64,000 nt of DNA from Kumtagia sp044326205 (GTDB lineage: Bacteria > Pseudomonadota > Alphaproteobacteria > Rhizobiales > Rhizobiaceae). Each line of letters starts with the position of its first letter. Position 1 is the stretch's first letter. Both the position numbers and the translations under genes were made by a program. A model generated the notes under the pieces. That model searched no databases. It was not told the DNA's origin and was given only the letters and a program-made list of their open reading frames with translations. Of this stretch, positions 43,281 to 51,539 are shown in pieces. The stretch covers positions 1 to 64,000 of the forward strand of contig NZ_JBIRCY010000025.1 in NCBI RefSeq assembly GCF_044326205.1, given 5' to 3'.

Positions 43281-44552
43281 TCATCCTGCCGGACGTATGG
43301 GCGCCGGCAGGTCGATCATGCGTTTTTCGAGAAACGCTCTTTCGCGCGGATGGTCCGAAAGCCGGATCGCTTCCCGGTAGGCGGCGCGCGCCTCCTCGTG
43401 CGCACCCATCCGGCGCAGCATGTCGGCGCGGGCGGCATGGAATGGCTGGTAGGCTGCCAGAGGTTCGGCCAGTGCCGCGAGCATCGGCATTGCCGCCTCC
43501 GGCCCTTCGCCGAACGACACCGCCACCGCCTGGTTGAGCCGCACCACCGGGTTCGGCGTCATCCGGTAGAGCCGATCATAGATCAGGATGATCTCCTGCC
43601 ATCCGGTCGTGCTATGGCTGGAAGCCTCGGCATGAATGGCGCTGATCGCCGCCTGCAATTGATAGGGTCCCGGCCTGCCGCGCCTCAGCGCCGTGTCGAC
43701 CAGCGAAAGCCCCTCGCGGATGGCGTGCCGATCCCACCGCGAACGGTCTTGCTGTTCCAGCGGGACCAGCCCCTCGCCATCGGCATGGCGTGCCATGCGG
43801 CGCGAATGGTTGAGCAGCATCAGCGCCAGCAGTCCTTCGATCTCCGGTTCGCCCGGCTTCAGCGACAGCAACACCCGCGCCAGCCGGATCGCCTCGTCGC
43901 ACAGGTCGACGCGGACCTGGCTCTCGCCGCTGCTGGCCGCATAACCTTCGTTGAAGATCAGATAAACGACGCCGAGTACCGACTGCAGCCGTTCGGGCCA
44001 CGCTGTCTTATCCGGCACTTCGTATGGAATGCCGGCGCGTTTGATTTTTTCCCGTGCTCTTACCAGGCGCTGGGCCATGGCTTCTTTGCGGTCGAGGAAA
44101 CACCGCGCGATCTCCTCGGTGGTCAGGCCGCCCAGCGTGCGCAAGGTCAGCGCCAGCCGTGTCTTCTCGTCAAGCGCGGGATGGCAGCAGGTGAAGATCA
44201 GCCGCAGCCGCTCGTCCGGAATGGCATCCGGCTCGCTTTCCGGCCGCTCGGCATCGAGTTCCAGCAGGATCGCATATTCGGTCTGTTTCGCCTTGAAGTT
44301 TGCGTCGCGGCGGATGCGGTCGATCGCCTTGCGCCGAGCGGTCTGGATCAGCCATCCGGCGGGTGAGGCCGGAAGCCCGTTGCGCTGCCAGTGAACCATG
44401 GCCGATGCCAGAGCGTCCTGCAGACAGTCCTCGGCGAGCTGGAAATCGCGCAGGCCGCGGATGAGGTAGGATAGAAGCCGCCCCCACTCTTCGCGCGCGA
44501 TCTTTTCGATGGCGGCGCGCGCTGGCTGCGAAGCGGCTTCCGTCGAGGCCAA
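43281..44552 (-). CDS. ECF42-type RNA polymerase sigma factor with C-terminal extension
   Basis: 423 residues. The first 180 are sigma region 2 (LIRGLRDFQLAEDCLQDALA, WLIQTARRKAIDRIRR) and region 4 (LTTEEIARCFLDRKEAMAQRLVRAREKIK). The following 240 residues are a TPR/SnoaL-like helical extension (CDEAIRLARVLLSLKPGEPE, NPVVRLNQAVAVSFGEGP, HAARADMLRRMGAHEEARAAYREAI) characteristic of ECF42. No anti-sigma factor is present, as is normal for the group. Three bases upstream lies the YCII/DGPF partner gene, which ECF42 factors usually control. Confidence 0.9.
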   Translation of the reverse strand: MASTEAASQPARAAIEKIAREEWGRLLSYLIRGLRDFQLAEDCLQDALASAMVHWQRNGLPASPAGWLIQTARRKAIDRIRRDANFKAKQTEYAILLELDAERPESEPDAIPDERLRLIFTCCHPALDEKTRLALTLRTLGGLTTEEIARCFLDRKEAMAQRLVRAREKIKRAGIPYEVPDKTAWPERLQSVLGVVYLIFNEGYAASSGESQVRVDLCDEAIRLARVLLSLKPGEPEIEGLLALMLLNHSRRMARHADGEGLVPLEQQDRSRWDRHAIREGLSLVDTALRRGRPGPYQLQAAISAIHAEASSHSTTGWQEIILIYDRLYRMTPNPVVRLNQAVAVSFGEGPEAAMPMLAALAEPLAAYQPFHAARADMLRRMGAHEEARAAYREAIRLSDHPRERAFLEKRMIDLPAPIRPAG

Positions 44553-44555
44553 ATG

Positions 44556-44906
44556 TCAGCCGAACGTCATGACGGGACGGACCTCGACCGAGCCGTGCTT
44601 GGCGGTCGGGATCATCGCCGCGTATCTGATTGCGTCGTCGAGATTCTCGCAATCGAGCAGGTAGAAGCCGCCGAGCTGTTCCTTGGTTTCGGCGAACGGC
44701 CCGTCCATGGTCTCCACTTTGCCGTTGCGGACACGAACCGTCGTCGCGGTCGCGACATCGGTCAGCGCCTCGCCGACGACCATCACCTTGTCTCGCGCGT
44801 AGGTTTCGTTCGTTGCCCGATAAGCCGCCATATAGGCGTCGAACTCCGGCGATCCATAAGGCGGTTCGTCGCTCTCGGCGGAATAGATAAGTGCAAGATA
44901 TTTCAT
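44556..44906 (-). CDS. YciI/DGPF-family protein
   Basis: 116 residues from ATG 44906 (MKYLALIYSAESDEPP); the frame extends to 45113 but without protein-like sequence. It contains the signature ETMDGPFAETKEQLGGFYLLD, where DGPF names the family, and the C-terminal AMIPTAKHGSVEVRPVM. It is the standard partner of ECF42 sigma factors, to which it is directly joined. The biochemical function is unknown. A candidate ECF42 promoter lies about 65 bases upstream. Confidence 0.9.
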   Translation of the reverse strand: MKYLALIYSAESDEPPYGSPEFDAYMAAYRATNETYARDKVMVVGEALTDVATATTVRVRNGKVETMDGPFAETKEQLGGFYLLDCENLDDAIRYAAMIPTAKHGSVEVRPVMTFG

Positions 44907-44970
44907 AGCAATGCTCCTTCCTGGCCCAGTTCGGGCGATGATGCCTTTTCGGTCAAGGCGTGCAACCGAA

Positions 44971-44997
44971 AACGAATGGCCGGACGCCGGATCGACA
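44971..44997 (-). promoter_or_regulatory. Candidate ECF42-type promoter of the YCII-sigma operon
   Basis: On the minus strand TGTCGA (44992-44997) and CGTT (44971-44974) are separated by 17 bases, about 65 bases upstream of the YCII start. As I recall it, the motif described for ECF42 is TGTCGA with a short CG-starting -10 element; the -10 match here is inexact. This supports autoregulation. Confidence 0.45.
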
Positions 44998-45175
44998 TTG
45001 GCGCTCCATTTGCGCAAACTTTTTATGACGGTCGCTGCGCAGCGTCCCGCAGCCTCTGGAAAAGCAGCCTGGCACGGCACCTGCGCGTGGACTGGCGTAC
45101 ACAGCCGTTGCATAGTCGCCCGCCATGCGGCCGGGACCGGCCTGTGCCAGGAATTTTCGGCAATCGGAGGATGAA

Positions 45176-46066
45176 ATGACCAAACGCATCGTGTTCACCG
45201 GCGGGTCCGGCAAGGCGGGAAAACATGTCGTGCCCTGGCTGAAGGAGCGGGGCGATTACGAGATCCTCAATGTCGACCTGAAGCCGCTCGACTGTCCCGG
45301 CGTCAACACGCTGATCACCGACGTTACCGACAGCGGCCAGGTGTTCAACGCGCTGTCGATGCATTTCGGCTTCGATGGTTATGAAGAGCCCGGCGGCCCG
45401 AAAAAGGTCGACGCGGTCGTGCATTTCGCCGCTGTCCCGCGTGTGCTGATCAATCCGGACAACGTCACCTTCCAGGCCAACGTCATCAGCACCTACAACG
45501 TCATCGAGGCGGCGGTGAAGCTTGGCATCCGCAAGGTGATCATCGCCTCCAGCGAGACCACCTACGGCGTCTGCTTCACCGAAGGCGACAAGGATTTTCA
45601 TCAGTTTCCGCTGGAGGAAGACTACCCGATCGACCCGATGGACAGCTATGGCCTGTCAAAGCAGGTCAATGAGCAGACGGCGCGAGCCTTCGCCGCGCGC
45701 ACCGGCGCCGACATCTACGCGCTGCGCATCGGCAACGTCATCGAGCCGCATGAGTACGGGCCGTTCAAGACCTATGCGGAAAACCCGCCGATGCGAAAGC
45801 GCAACGCCTGGAGCTACATCGACGCGCGCGACCTCGGCCAGATCGTGCATCTGTGCCTCGAAAAGGACGGGCTGGGCTTCCAGGTCTTCAACGCCACCAA
45901 CGACACCATCACCGCCAACCAGCCGACGGAAGAGTTCTTGAAGCACTGGGCGCCGAACACGCCGGTCACCCGGCCGATGAAGGGCTTCGAGGCGCCGCTG
46001 TCGAACCGGAAAATCCGAGAAGTGTTGGGTTTCAAGGAAGAGCACGACTGGCGAAAATATGTGTGA
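45176..46066 (+). CDS. NAD-dependent epimerase/dehydratase (extended SDR)
   Basis: 296 residues from ATG 45176 (MTKRIVFTGGSGKAGKHV), preceded by GGAGGATGAA. It has the Rossmann motif TGGSGKAG near 8, the catalytic Tyr/Lys in SYGLSKQVNEQ and Ser in IIASSETTYG. The remainder is a substrate-binding domain of extended SDR type (SYIDARDLGQIV, YDWRKYV-like end HDWRKYV). It probably oxidises or epimerises a nucleotide sugar or uronate. It stands between the ECF42 locus and a DUF2087 gene and is not clearly in an operon. Confidence 0.85.
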   Translation: MTKRIVFTGGSGKAGKHVVPWLKERGDYEILNVDLKPLDCPGVNTLITDVTDSGQVFNALSMHFGFDGYEEPGGPKKVDAVVHFAAVPRVLINPDNVTFQANVISTYNVIEAAVKLGIRKVIIASSETTYGVCFTEGDKDFHQFPLEEDYPIDPMDSYGLSKQVNEQTARAFAARTGADIYALRIGNVIEPHEYGPFKTYAENPPMRKRNAWSYIDARDLGQIVHLCLEKDGLGFQVFNATNDTITANQPTEEFLKHWAPNTPVTRPMKGFEAPLSNRKIREVLGFKEEHDWRKYV

Positions 46067-46111
46067 GTGACGCTGGCGCGGCAGCACGCCGCTGCCGCGC
46101 CACTGTCACCG

Positions 46112-46384
46112 ATGAGGAAGGTTGACAGAGTGACCGCCCTGTTCGATCGCGACGGCGTCATCACCCGCTGGCCACGCAAGGCTAGGGAACGGGACGAGGT
46201 GCTCGACTATCTCGCCTCGAAATTCGAGCGCGGACGCATCTATAGGGAAAGCGAGGTCACCGGTGTGCTCGCCGATTGGCACAGCTTCGGCGACCATGCC
46301 TTGCTGCGGCGCGAACTGTTCGAATCCGGGCGACTCGGCCGCGATCCGCGCAGCGGAACGTATTGGCTGATCGAAAACGGCTGA
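46112..46384 (+). CDS. DUF2087-domain protein
   Basis: About 90 residues from ATG 46112 (MRKVDRVTALFDRDGVITRWP); a GTG at 46130 with AGGAAGG nearby is an equally good start. It contains KARERDEVLDYLASKFERGRIYRESEV, LADWHSFGDHALLRRELFESG and GRDPRSGTYW, the conserved signature of DUF2087, a small domain often fused to or located near ArsR/HxlR-type regulators. Its role is unknown; it may bind nucleic acid. It lies downstream of the SDR gene on the same strand with 45 bases between. Confidence 0.82.
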   Translation: MRKVDRVTALFDRDGVITRWPRKARERDEVLDYLASKFERGRIYRESEVTGVLADWHSFGDHALLRRELFESGRLGRDPRSGTYWLIENG

Positions 46385-46434
46385 TCGGCCTCTGCCGACC
46401 AGCCCTCTGCTTCGACACTCCGGCTGGATGTGGC

Positions 46435-47532
46435 TTACGCCGCCTGTTCCCACTTGCGCGGCAGATGCGCGGCGCGGGCGAGTTGCGGCGCCACTGTCAA
46501 CTGGTGGCCGAGCACGGCAGCCGCCCGCCACGGCCAGCGTGGATCGGCGAGCAGGGCGCGCGCCAGAGCCACCATGTCGGCGCGGCCGTTTGCCACGATC
46601 TGGTTCGCCTGAAGCGGCTCGTCGATCATGCCGACGGCGCGCACCGGGATGCCGGCGCCCTTGCGCACGGCCTCGGCCAGATGCACCTGGTATCCCGGAC
46701 CGGTCGGGATTTTCTGAAGCGGCGAGTTGCCGCCACTGGAGCAGCAGATATAGGCGAGGCCCGCCGCCTTGTAGGCCTTGGCCACCTCGACCCCTTCCTC
46801 GACGCTCAGCCCGCCGTCGACCCAGTCGGTCACCGAGATGCGCGCTCCGATCATCAGGCCAGGCGCGGCTTCCCTCACGGCCTTTGCAACAGCCAGCGGA
46901 AAGCGAAGCCGGTTCTCCAGTGAGCCGCCATACGCGTCCTCGCGTCGGTTGGAGAGCGGCGAGATGAACTGGTGCAGCAGATAGCCATGGGCCGAATGCA
47001 GCTCGATGAAATCGAAGCCAGCGCGCACGGCGCGTCTGGCGGCGGCCGAAAAATGCTCGACCAGCGCCTCGATTTCGGCTTCCGTCAAAGCATGCGGCGT
47101 ATGCCAGGTCGTATCGAACGGGATCGCCGAAGCGGAAACCGTCTGCCACGGATCCTCGCCGGGTTTCAGCGGTCCGCCGCCCTCCCATGGCCGCTGGCAC
47201 GAGGCTTTTCTGCCGGCATGTGCAAGTTGGACGCCGAACTTCGTGCTCGGCGCCGCAACCCGTTTCGCCGCGTCCAGAGCCCGCTTCGCCGCCGCCTCGT
47301 TGTGGTCGGAGTAAAGTCCCATGCAGCCATGGCTGATACGACCGCGCCGCTCGACATCGGTCATCTCGATGGTGACCATGCCCGCGCCGGACATGGCGTA
47401 GGTCATCCATTGCTGGAGATGCCAATCGCTCGCCGAACCGTCGTCGGCCGAGTACTGGCACATCGGCGCGACGGCTATACGGTTCGGGATCTCAAGCCCG
47501 CCAAGCGTGATTGGGGAAAACAGATCGGTCAT
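46435..47532 (-). CDS. Old yellow enzyme, YqjM-like NADH:flavin oxidoreductase
   Basis: 365 residues from ATG 47532 (MTDLFSPITLGGLEIPNRI); the frame runs to 47715 without plausible protein sequence. FMN-binding TIM barrel with MCQYSADDG near 24-32 (Cys as in YqjM), GVQLAHAGRKAS, FIELHSAHGYLLHQFISPLSN, VRAVGMID and ADMVALARALLADPRW. The HSAHGYLLHQF His/His pair and the Tyr are present. Such ene-reductases reduce activated alkenes and are often induced by electrophile stress. It is convergent with the DUF2087 gene. Confidence 0.92.
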   Translation of the reverse strand: MTDLFSPITLGGLEIPNRIAVAPMCQYSADDGSASDWHLQQWMTYAMSGAGMVTIEMTDVERRGRISHGCMGLYSDHNEAAAKRALDAAKRVAAPSTKFGVQLAHAGRKASCQRPWEGGGPLKPGEDPWQTVSASAIPFDTTWHTPHALTEAEIEALVEHFSAAARRAVRAGFDFIELHSAHGYLLHQFISPLSNRREDAYGGSLENRLRFPLAVAKAVREAAPGLMIGARISVTDWVDGGLSVEEGVEVAKAYKAAGLAYICCSSGGNSPLQKIPTGPGYQVHLAEAVRKGAGIPVRAVGMIDEPLQANQIVANGRADMVALARALLADPRWPWRAAAVLGHQLTVAPQLARAAHLPRKWEQAA

Positions 47533-47755
47533 GTGGAGGCTCCGGGAAGGGTCCGGAGTTATGTAACCAATAGTGACCATGGCGCAATGGGTAACTGACA
47601 ACCGATTGGCAACAGCCGTCCGTTTACAAGGGAGGTCAATGTCGGAAATGCGGAGGCAATTTCCCGAACTCCGACTATCCATCGTTGGGCGGCAACACCT
47701 ATCCGGCGAAATCAAGTCAACGGTCGCGCCTCTCGCGCCGGCCGACCGCGTTACT

Positions 47756-49702
47756 TCACGGCCGCGCCGCGAGGGTCTTGTCCAGGTTCTCGCGGAAACG
47801 TGCCCGCGCCGCCGGCGATGCGGCGAGGTTTGTTGCCGGCTGGGCCTTCGGCAGACCTGACCCTGTTATTCGCTTCAGCGTCGTTCTTAATGTCGCTTCG
47901 TCATTGTCGAAGTCGCCATGGTGCACGGCGCGCGAAAATTCGCCGGGGCTGAGGATCCAGCGCCGCGTCTTTCCGGTGAACACCGGCTTCAGGCGTTCCT
48001 CGACGTCGCGCGCCAGGCCGAGCAGCGGTGTCCCGCGGGGACGAAAGAGCGGAATCCGGGGCTCAGCCTCAAATGCCCCGCTGACCAGATAGAGCAGCGA
48101 CTTATGGTAGATGTTGGCGCAGTCGTCGTTGTTTTCCGTCGCGTCGTCGAGCGTGTAGAGATCGAAAGCGTCGATCCCCTTCTCCTGCTTGAGCAGCGGC
48201 AGGAAACTCTTCTCGAACAGGTCGACGGTGCAGGCCGGCGCCCACAGCGAAAGACTGGCGATCCGCACACCCTTCGACACCAGATGTTGCGCAAGCGGCG
48301 CCATCAGGATCGAGCCGGCGCTGTGTCCGGCAAGATGCACTTCCTCGACCTCGCCCGCCTTCACCGCCTCTACGAGGTGGTCGGCGGTCATGCGCGCGCC
48401 GCCCTTGGCCGACGCCGCGGCCAGGGTGGCGTTCTCCTTCATCTCGTCCCACAGCGTCTTGCCGCCGAGAAGGCGCGCCACCGGCTCGATCGTGTCGTCC
48501 AGGCGATCAAGCATGAAATCCTTGGCGGCATCGAGTATGCCTTCCGGCTTGCGACGGCGCAGCACTTCCTGAAGGACGTTCTTGAGCGTCGTCCAGGCGT
48601 CGGAGCGCCAGATGAAGGCGATCGGATAGACCTCCGCCGACAGGCAGAACTGCCTGTTGTTGGCGACGAACTGCAGGGCAGAATCCTCGCTGACCAGCCC
48701 GCCATGGGCGTAGAGCAGCACGCGCTTGGCCGACCATTGCGCGACGGTCCGCCTGACCTGCTCGCGCACCAGCTTGCCCAGCGCGGCGGGCGTGAGACCG
48801 TATGTGCCTGTTTCCCGCAGCCGTCCGTCATTGCCCATGGTCACGACATGCGGCTGCAACTCCGACGAGACGAAGCTCTCGTTGCTGCGCGGCGCGGCGG
48901 ATCGCATTCTAGCCGTGGCTTCCGGTCGCGCCAGAAAGACCGGAACGCCCAGCCGCGCCACCCAGACATCGGTGCCATTCTCGAGCCAATCGGAATAGCT
49001 CAGGCGCGCAAGACCGCCCGACCCCCATTTGGGTCCCCAGGAATTCTGGATCCAGAAACCATATTGGTCATAGGCGACAATCGCGAAGGCATGCCCGCCC
49101 AGCATTTTGGTCGAGTAGGCGATTTCCGTGTCGCCGCTCTTCACGTTCATCCAGCCTTCATGGACCAGGCAGGTCCCGAACAGGATGCCGGCCTCGGTGA
49201 TGGCTGAATGCATGCCGACCAGATCGCGATGGTTCACGCGGAAATAGGCGCCGAGCGGACGCTGCAGGGCATCCGCCTGGCGGAAATCGTCCAACTCGAT
49301 GTCCTGGGTTTGCCGGCCTCGTGTCCAGAGTTTCTCCCCGCACACGCCGTGCTTGTGCCAGCCCTTCATGGCGCCCCGGGCGCTGGAGCCTTCGTAGTCT
49401 TCGCCCGGCCATTCGTCGTAACGCTTGGCCATCGCATAGAGCATCTGAGCGCTTACCGCGTCGTCAGCCAATCCGGTCCGCCCGGTGCGCAACAGATAGT
49501 TGACGACCGTTGCCAGTCCATAACCGGTGCAGGCGCCTTCGCGGCCCTGATCGAGGACGGGAATCTCGCGCGCCCGATAGTTCTCGACGTCAGTCTCCGA
49601 CGGAACTTCGATCAGCGTGGGAATGTACATCTGGTCTCGAAAATCGACCGTATCGGGAAGTGCGTCGAATACTCGGTCCGTCTTCGATTTTGCCATTTCC
49701 AT
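47756..49702 (-). CDS. Papain-like (C1) protease fused to an alpha/beta hydrolase
   Basis: The 648-residue protein has no signal peptide or membrane helix; the start is supported by GGAGGGA. Residues about 20-250 form a C1-type papain domain: oxyanion Gln52 and nucleophile Cys58 in LDQGREGACTGYG, His204 in GGHAFAIVAYDQYG and Asn220 in IQNSWGPKWGSGG. Residues about 325-560 are an alpha/beta hydrolase: LLYAHGGL near 329 (HGG oxyanion loop) and GHSAG at 459-463 with nucleophile Ser461, followed by SLWAPACTV. The last 90 residues include RRWILSPGEFSRAVHHGDFDND. Both active sites look complete. The function is unknown; a cytoplasmic or exported effector or a processing enzyme is possible. No partner gene is adjacent. 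Confidence 0.8.
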   Translation of the reverse strand: MEMAKSKTDRVFDALPDTVDFRDQMYIPTLIEVPSETDVENYRAREIPVLDQGREGACTGYGLATVVNYLLRTGRTGLADDAVSAQMLYAMAKRYDEWPGEDYEGSSARGAMKGWHKHGVCGEKLWTRGRQTQDIELDDFRQADALQRPLGAYFRVNHRDLVGMHSAITEAGILFGTCLVHEGWMNVKSGDTEIAYSTKMLGGHAFAIVAYDQYGFWIQNSWGPKWGSGGLARLSYSDWLENGTDVWVARLGVPVFLARPEATARMRSAAPRSNESFVSSELQPHVVTMGNDGRLRETGTYGLTPAALGKLVREQVRRTVAQWSAKRVLLYAHGGLVSEDSALQFVANNRQFCLSAEVYPIAFIWRSDAWTTLKNVLQEVLRRRKPEGILDAAKDFMLDRLDDTIEPVARLLGGKTLWDEMKENATLAAASAKGGARMTADHLVEAVKAGEVEEVHLAGHSAGSILMAPLAQHLVSKGVRIASLSLWAPACTVDLFEKSFLPLLKQEKGIDAFDLYTLDDATENNDDCANIYHKSLLYLVSGAFEAEPRIPLFRPRGTPLLGLARDVEERLKPVFTGKTRRWILSPGEFSRAVHHGDFDNDEATLRTTLKRITGSGLPKAQPATNLAASPAARARFRENLDKTLAARP

Positions 49703-49780
49703 TCCCTCCGTGCCAAGTCTCCATTTCCAGTATGAGATCAGTTATATTTCGGATTACTTGATTCATCAAGCAGGATGTTG

Positions 49781-50785
49781 CTATCCGGCACTGCCGGCAA
49801 ACCGCGTCCGATACCGCTCGACGGCTTCGGGATTGCGCAAATTCACCGGCAGTTCTCCCTTGAGCACCCGCAATGCCTCCTCGACCGCGCCGACGCCCAT
49901 GCGCATCATGCTTTCCCCGGTTATGCCGGCCAGATGCGGCGTGACGATCACATTGTCGAAGCCGAGATAGAAGTGATCCGGCGCCAGCGGCTGCCTGGTG
50001 AACACGTCGAGCGCCGCGCCGCCGATCCGGCCTTCGCGCAAGGCATCGATCAGCGCCTCGTCATCGATCACCGGGCCACGCGAAACATTGACCAGGATCG
50101 CGCCCGGTTTCATGGAGAAAATCCTTTGCCGGCTCATCAGACCGACCGTGTCGGGATTCAGGGGACAGGCCAGTATGATGATGTCGCTTTCCGCGACGAG
50201 CGTGTCGAGCGGCACTGCGCGTGCGTGGTCAGGAAAATCCTTGCCGCTGCGGCTGGCGCCCAGCACTGTGAGGCCAAAACCGTGATGGCCGATCGCCGCT
50301 ACCTCGCGGCCGATGGCGCCCATTCCGACGATGCCCAAGGTTTTGCCGGCGAGTTCGCGAGCCGCATTTGCGTGTTCGCGCCCGGCGAACCAGCCATTCG
50401 TCCGCAGGTCGCGGTCGATCCTGCGAAAGCCGCGCAGCAGCGCCAGCGCCCCGAAGATCACGTGCTCGGCAACAGAGCGGGCATTGGCGCCCGGCAGGTT
50501 GGCGACCAGAACGCCGGCTGCGGTGGCTTCCTCGACCGGTATCATATCCAGCCCGGCGCCGTGGCGGATCGCAGCGCGGATAAGATGTTCGCCGGCAAAC
50601 ATATCCGGCGGCAGCACCGCGCGCACGATCACCACATCGGCGTCGCGCGATTCCCGTTTCAGCGTCGCTGCATCCAGCGCCGAGGCGACGCGAAGTTCGC
50701 CCGCCTCGGCCAGCATTTTTTCCGCGCGAGGGTGAAGGGGATGGGTGGAGTAGATTACAGGCACGGCGCTATCCTGTCTGTGCAT
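49781..50785 (-). CDS. D-2-hydroxyacid dehydrogenase
   Basis: The 334-residue NAD(P)-dependent enzyme has the cofactor motif LGIVGMGAIGREVA in the middle and the catalytic set: Arg in NVSRGPVIDDEALIDAL, Glu in the segment after it, and His in NVIVTPHLAGIT. The first residues (MHRQDSAVPVIYST) may be extra. It lies downstream of the GntR gene, 42 bases away, on the same strand as the dehydratase and isomerase. It would reduce or oxidise a 2-hydroxyacid made in that pathway. Confidence 0.88.
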   Translation of the reverse strand: MHRQDSAVPVIYSTHPLHPRAEKMLAEAGELRVASALDAATLKRESRDADVVIVRAVLPPDMFAGEHLIRAAIRHGAGLDMIPVEEATAAGVLVANLPGANARSVAEHVIFGALALLRGFRRIDRDLRTNGWFAGREHANAARELAGKTLGIVGMGAIGREVAAIGHHGFGLTVLGASRSGKDFPDHARAVPLDTLVAESDIIILACPLNPDTVGLMSRQRIFSMKPGAILVNVSRGPVIDDEALIDALREGRIGGAALDVFTRQPLAPDHFYLGFDNVIVTPHLAGITGESMMRMGVGAVEEALRVLKGELPVNLRNPEAVERYRTRFAGSAG

Positions 50786-50827
50786 CCTTCAAGGCTCTCC
50801 CGCGAAGGACGCACGGGCACGTACCCA

Positions 50828-51538
50828 TCAGACCTTTTCCGGAGTCCTGGCCGGCGTCTCCTCGCCCGATATGAGCCCCTTCCAATAACTCTCCGCGCCT
50901 TGCAGATGCGCGCTCATAAGCGCCTGCGCCAGATTGCCGTCGCGGCGCACCAGTGCGTCGAAAATCTGCAGATGCTCCGCATGCGAACGCTGGCCGCGCG
51001 CCGGGTCGCCGAAATAGATCGGCAGGCGCCGCTCGCCCAGCACGTAGTAGATGCTGCAGATCTTGTGGAACACGCTGTTCTGGGTCGCCCGCACGATCTC
51101 CAGGTGGAAATCCCGATCCTCTCGCGCCAGCGCCTCTCCGGCTGCCAGCCGCGCCTCGGAAGCGGCCAGAATCTCGCGCAGCCGCTCGAAATTCTCCTCA
51201 GTGGCTCTGCTGCATGCGAGTTCGGCGGCTTTGATCTCGTGGATCTTTCTTAGTTCCACTGTCTCGTAGATCTGGATCGGATCGAGCGGCACGCCCGCCT
51301 TGGCGAAAAGCGCCAGAGCCTCGACGCTCGCCTGGTTGGTGGTGAGATAGATGCCGGATTTCGCCCGCCTCTCGACGATGCGCATGGCCTCGAGGATCGC
51401 CAGGGTCTCGCGGATCTGGCCGCGGCTCACGGAAAAATGCTCGGCCAACTCGCGTTCCGAGGGTGTACGGCCCGTCTCGCCGTTGGAACAGGCGTAGAGA
51501 TAGGCCGCGAGTTCGGCGAGGAGGTCCTTTTCCTTCAT
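50828..51538 (-). CDS. GntR/FCD-family transcriptional regulator
   Basis: The 236-residue regulator has an N-terminal winged helix (RTPSERELAEHFSVSRGQIRETLAILEAMRIVERRAKSGIYL at about 23-65) and a C-terminal FCD domain (YETVELRKIHEIKAAELA, REDRDFHLEIVRATQNSVFH, HAEHLQIFDALVRRDG) that usually binds a metal and a small carboxylate. It lies one base from the end of the enolase-family gene and is therefore co-transcribed with the catabolic operon. It is the best local candidate to bind the TGGTnnnACCA sites at 36542, 36717 and 53766. Confidence 0.9.
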   Translation of the reverse strand: MKEKDLLAELAAYLYACSNGETGRTPSERELAEHFSVSRGQIRETLAILEAMRIVERRAKSGIYLTTNQASVEALALFAKAGVPLDPIQIYETVELRKIHEIKAAELACSRATEENFERLREILAASEARLAAGEALAREDRDFHLEIVRATQNSVFHKICSIYYVLGERRLPIYFGDPARGQRSHAEHLQIFDALVRRDGNLAQALMSAHLQGAESYWKGLISGEETPARTPEKV

Positions 51539-51539
51539 G

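Noticed and set aside
47918..49207. A 429-residue plus-strand ORF opposite the protease/hydrolase fusion
   Set aside because: The minus frame contains both complete active sites, so the plus frame is an antisense artefact.
49775..51253. A 492-residue plus-strand ORF opposite the dehydrogenase and GntR genes
   Set aside because: It is a shadow of two genes with clear catalytic and helix-turn-helix motifs on the minus strand.
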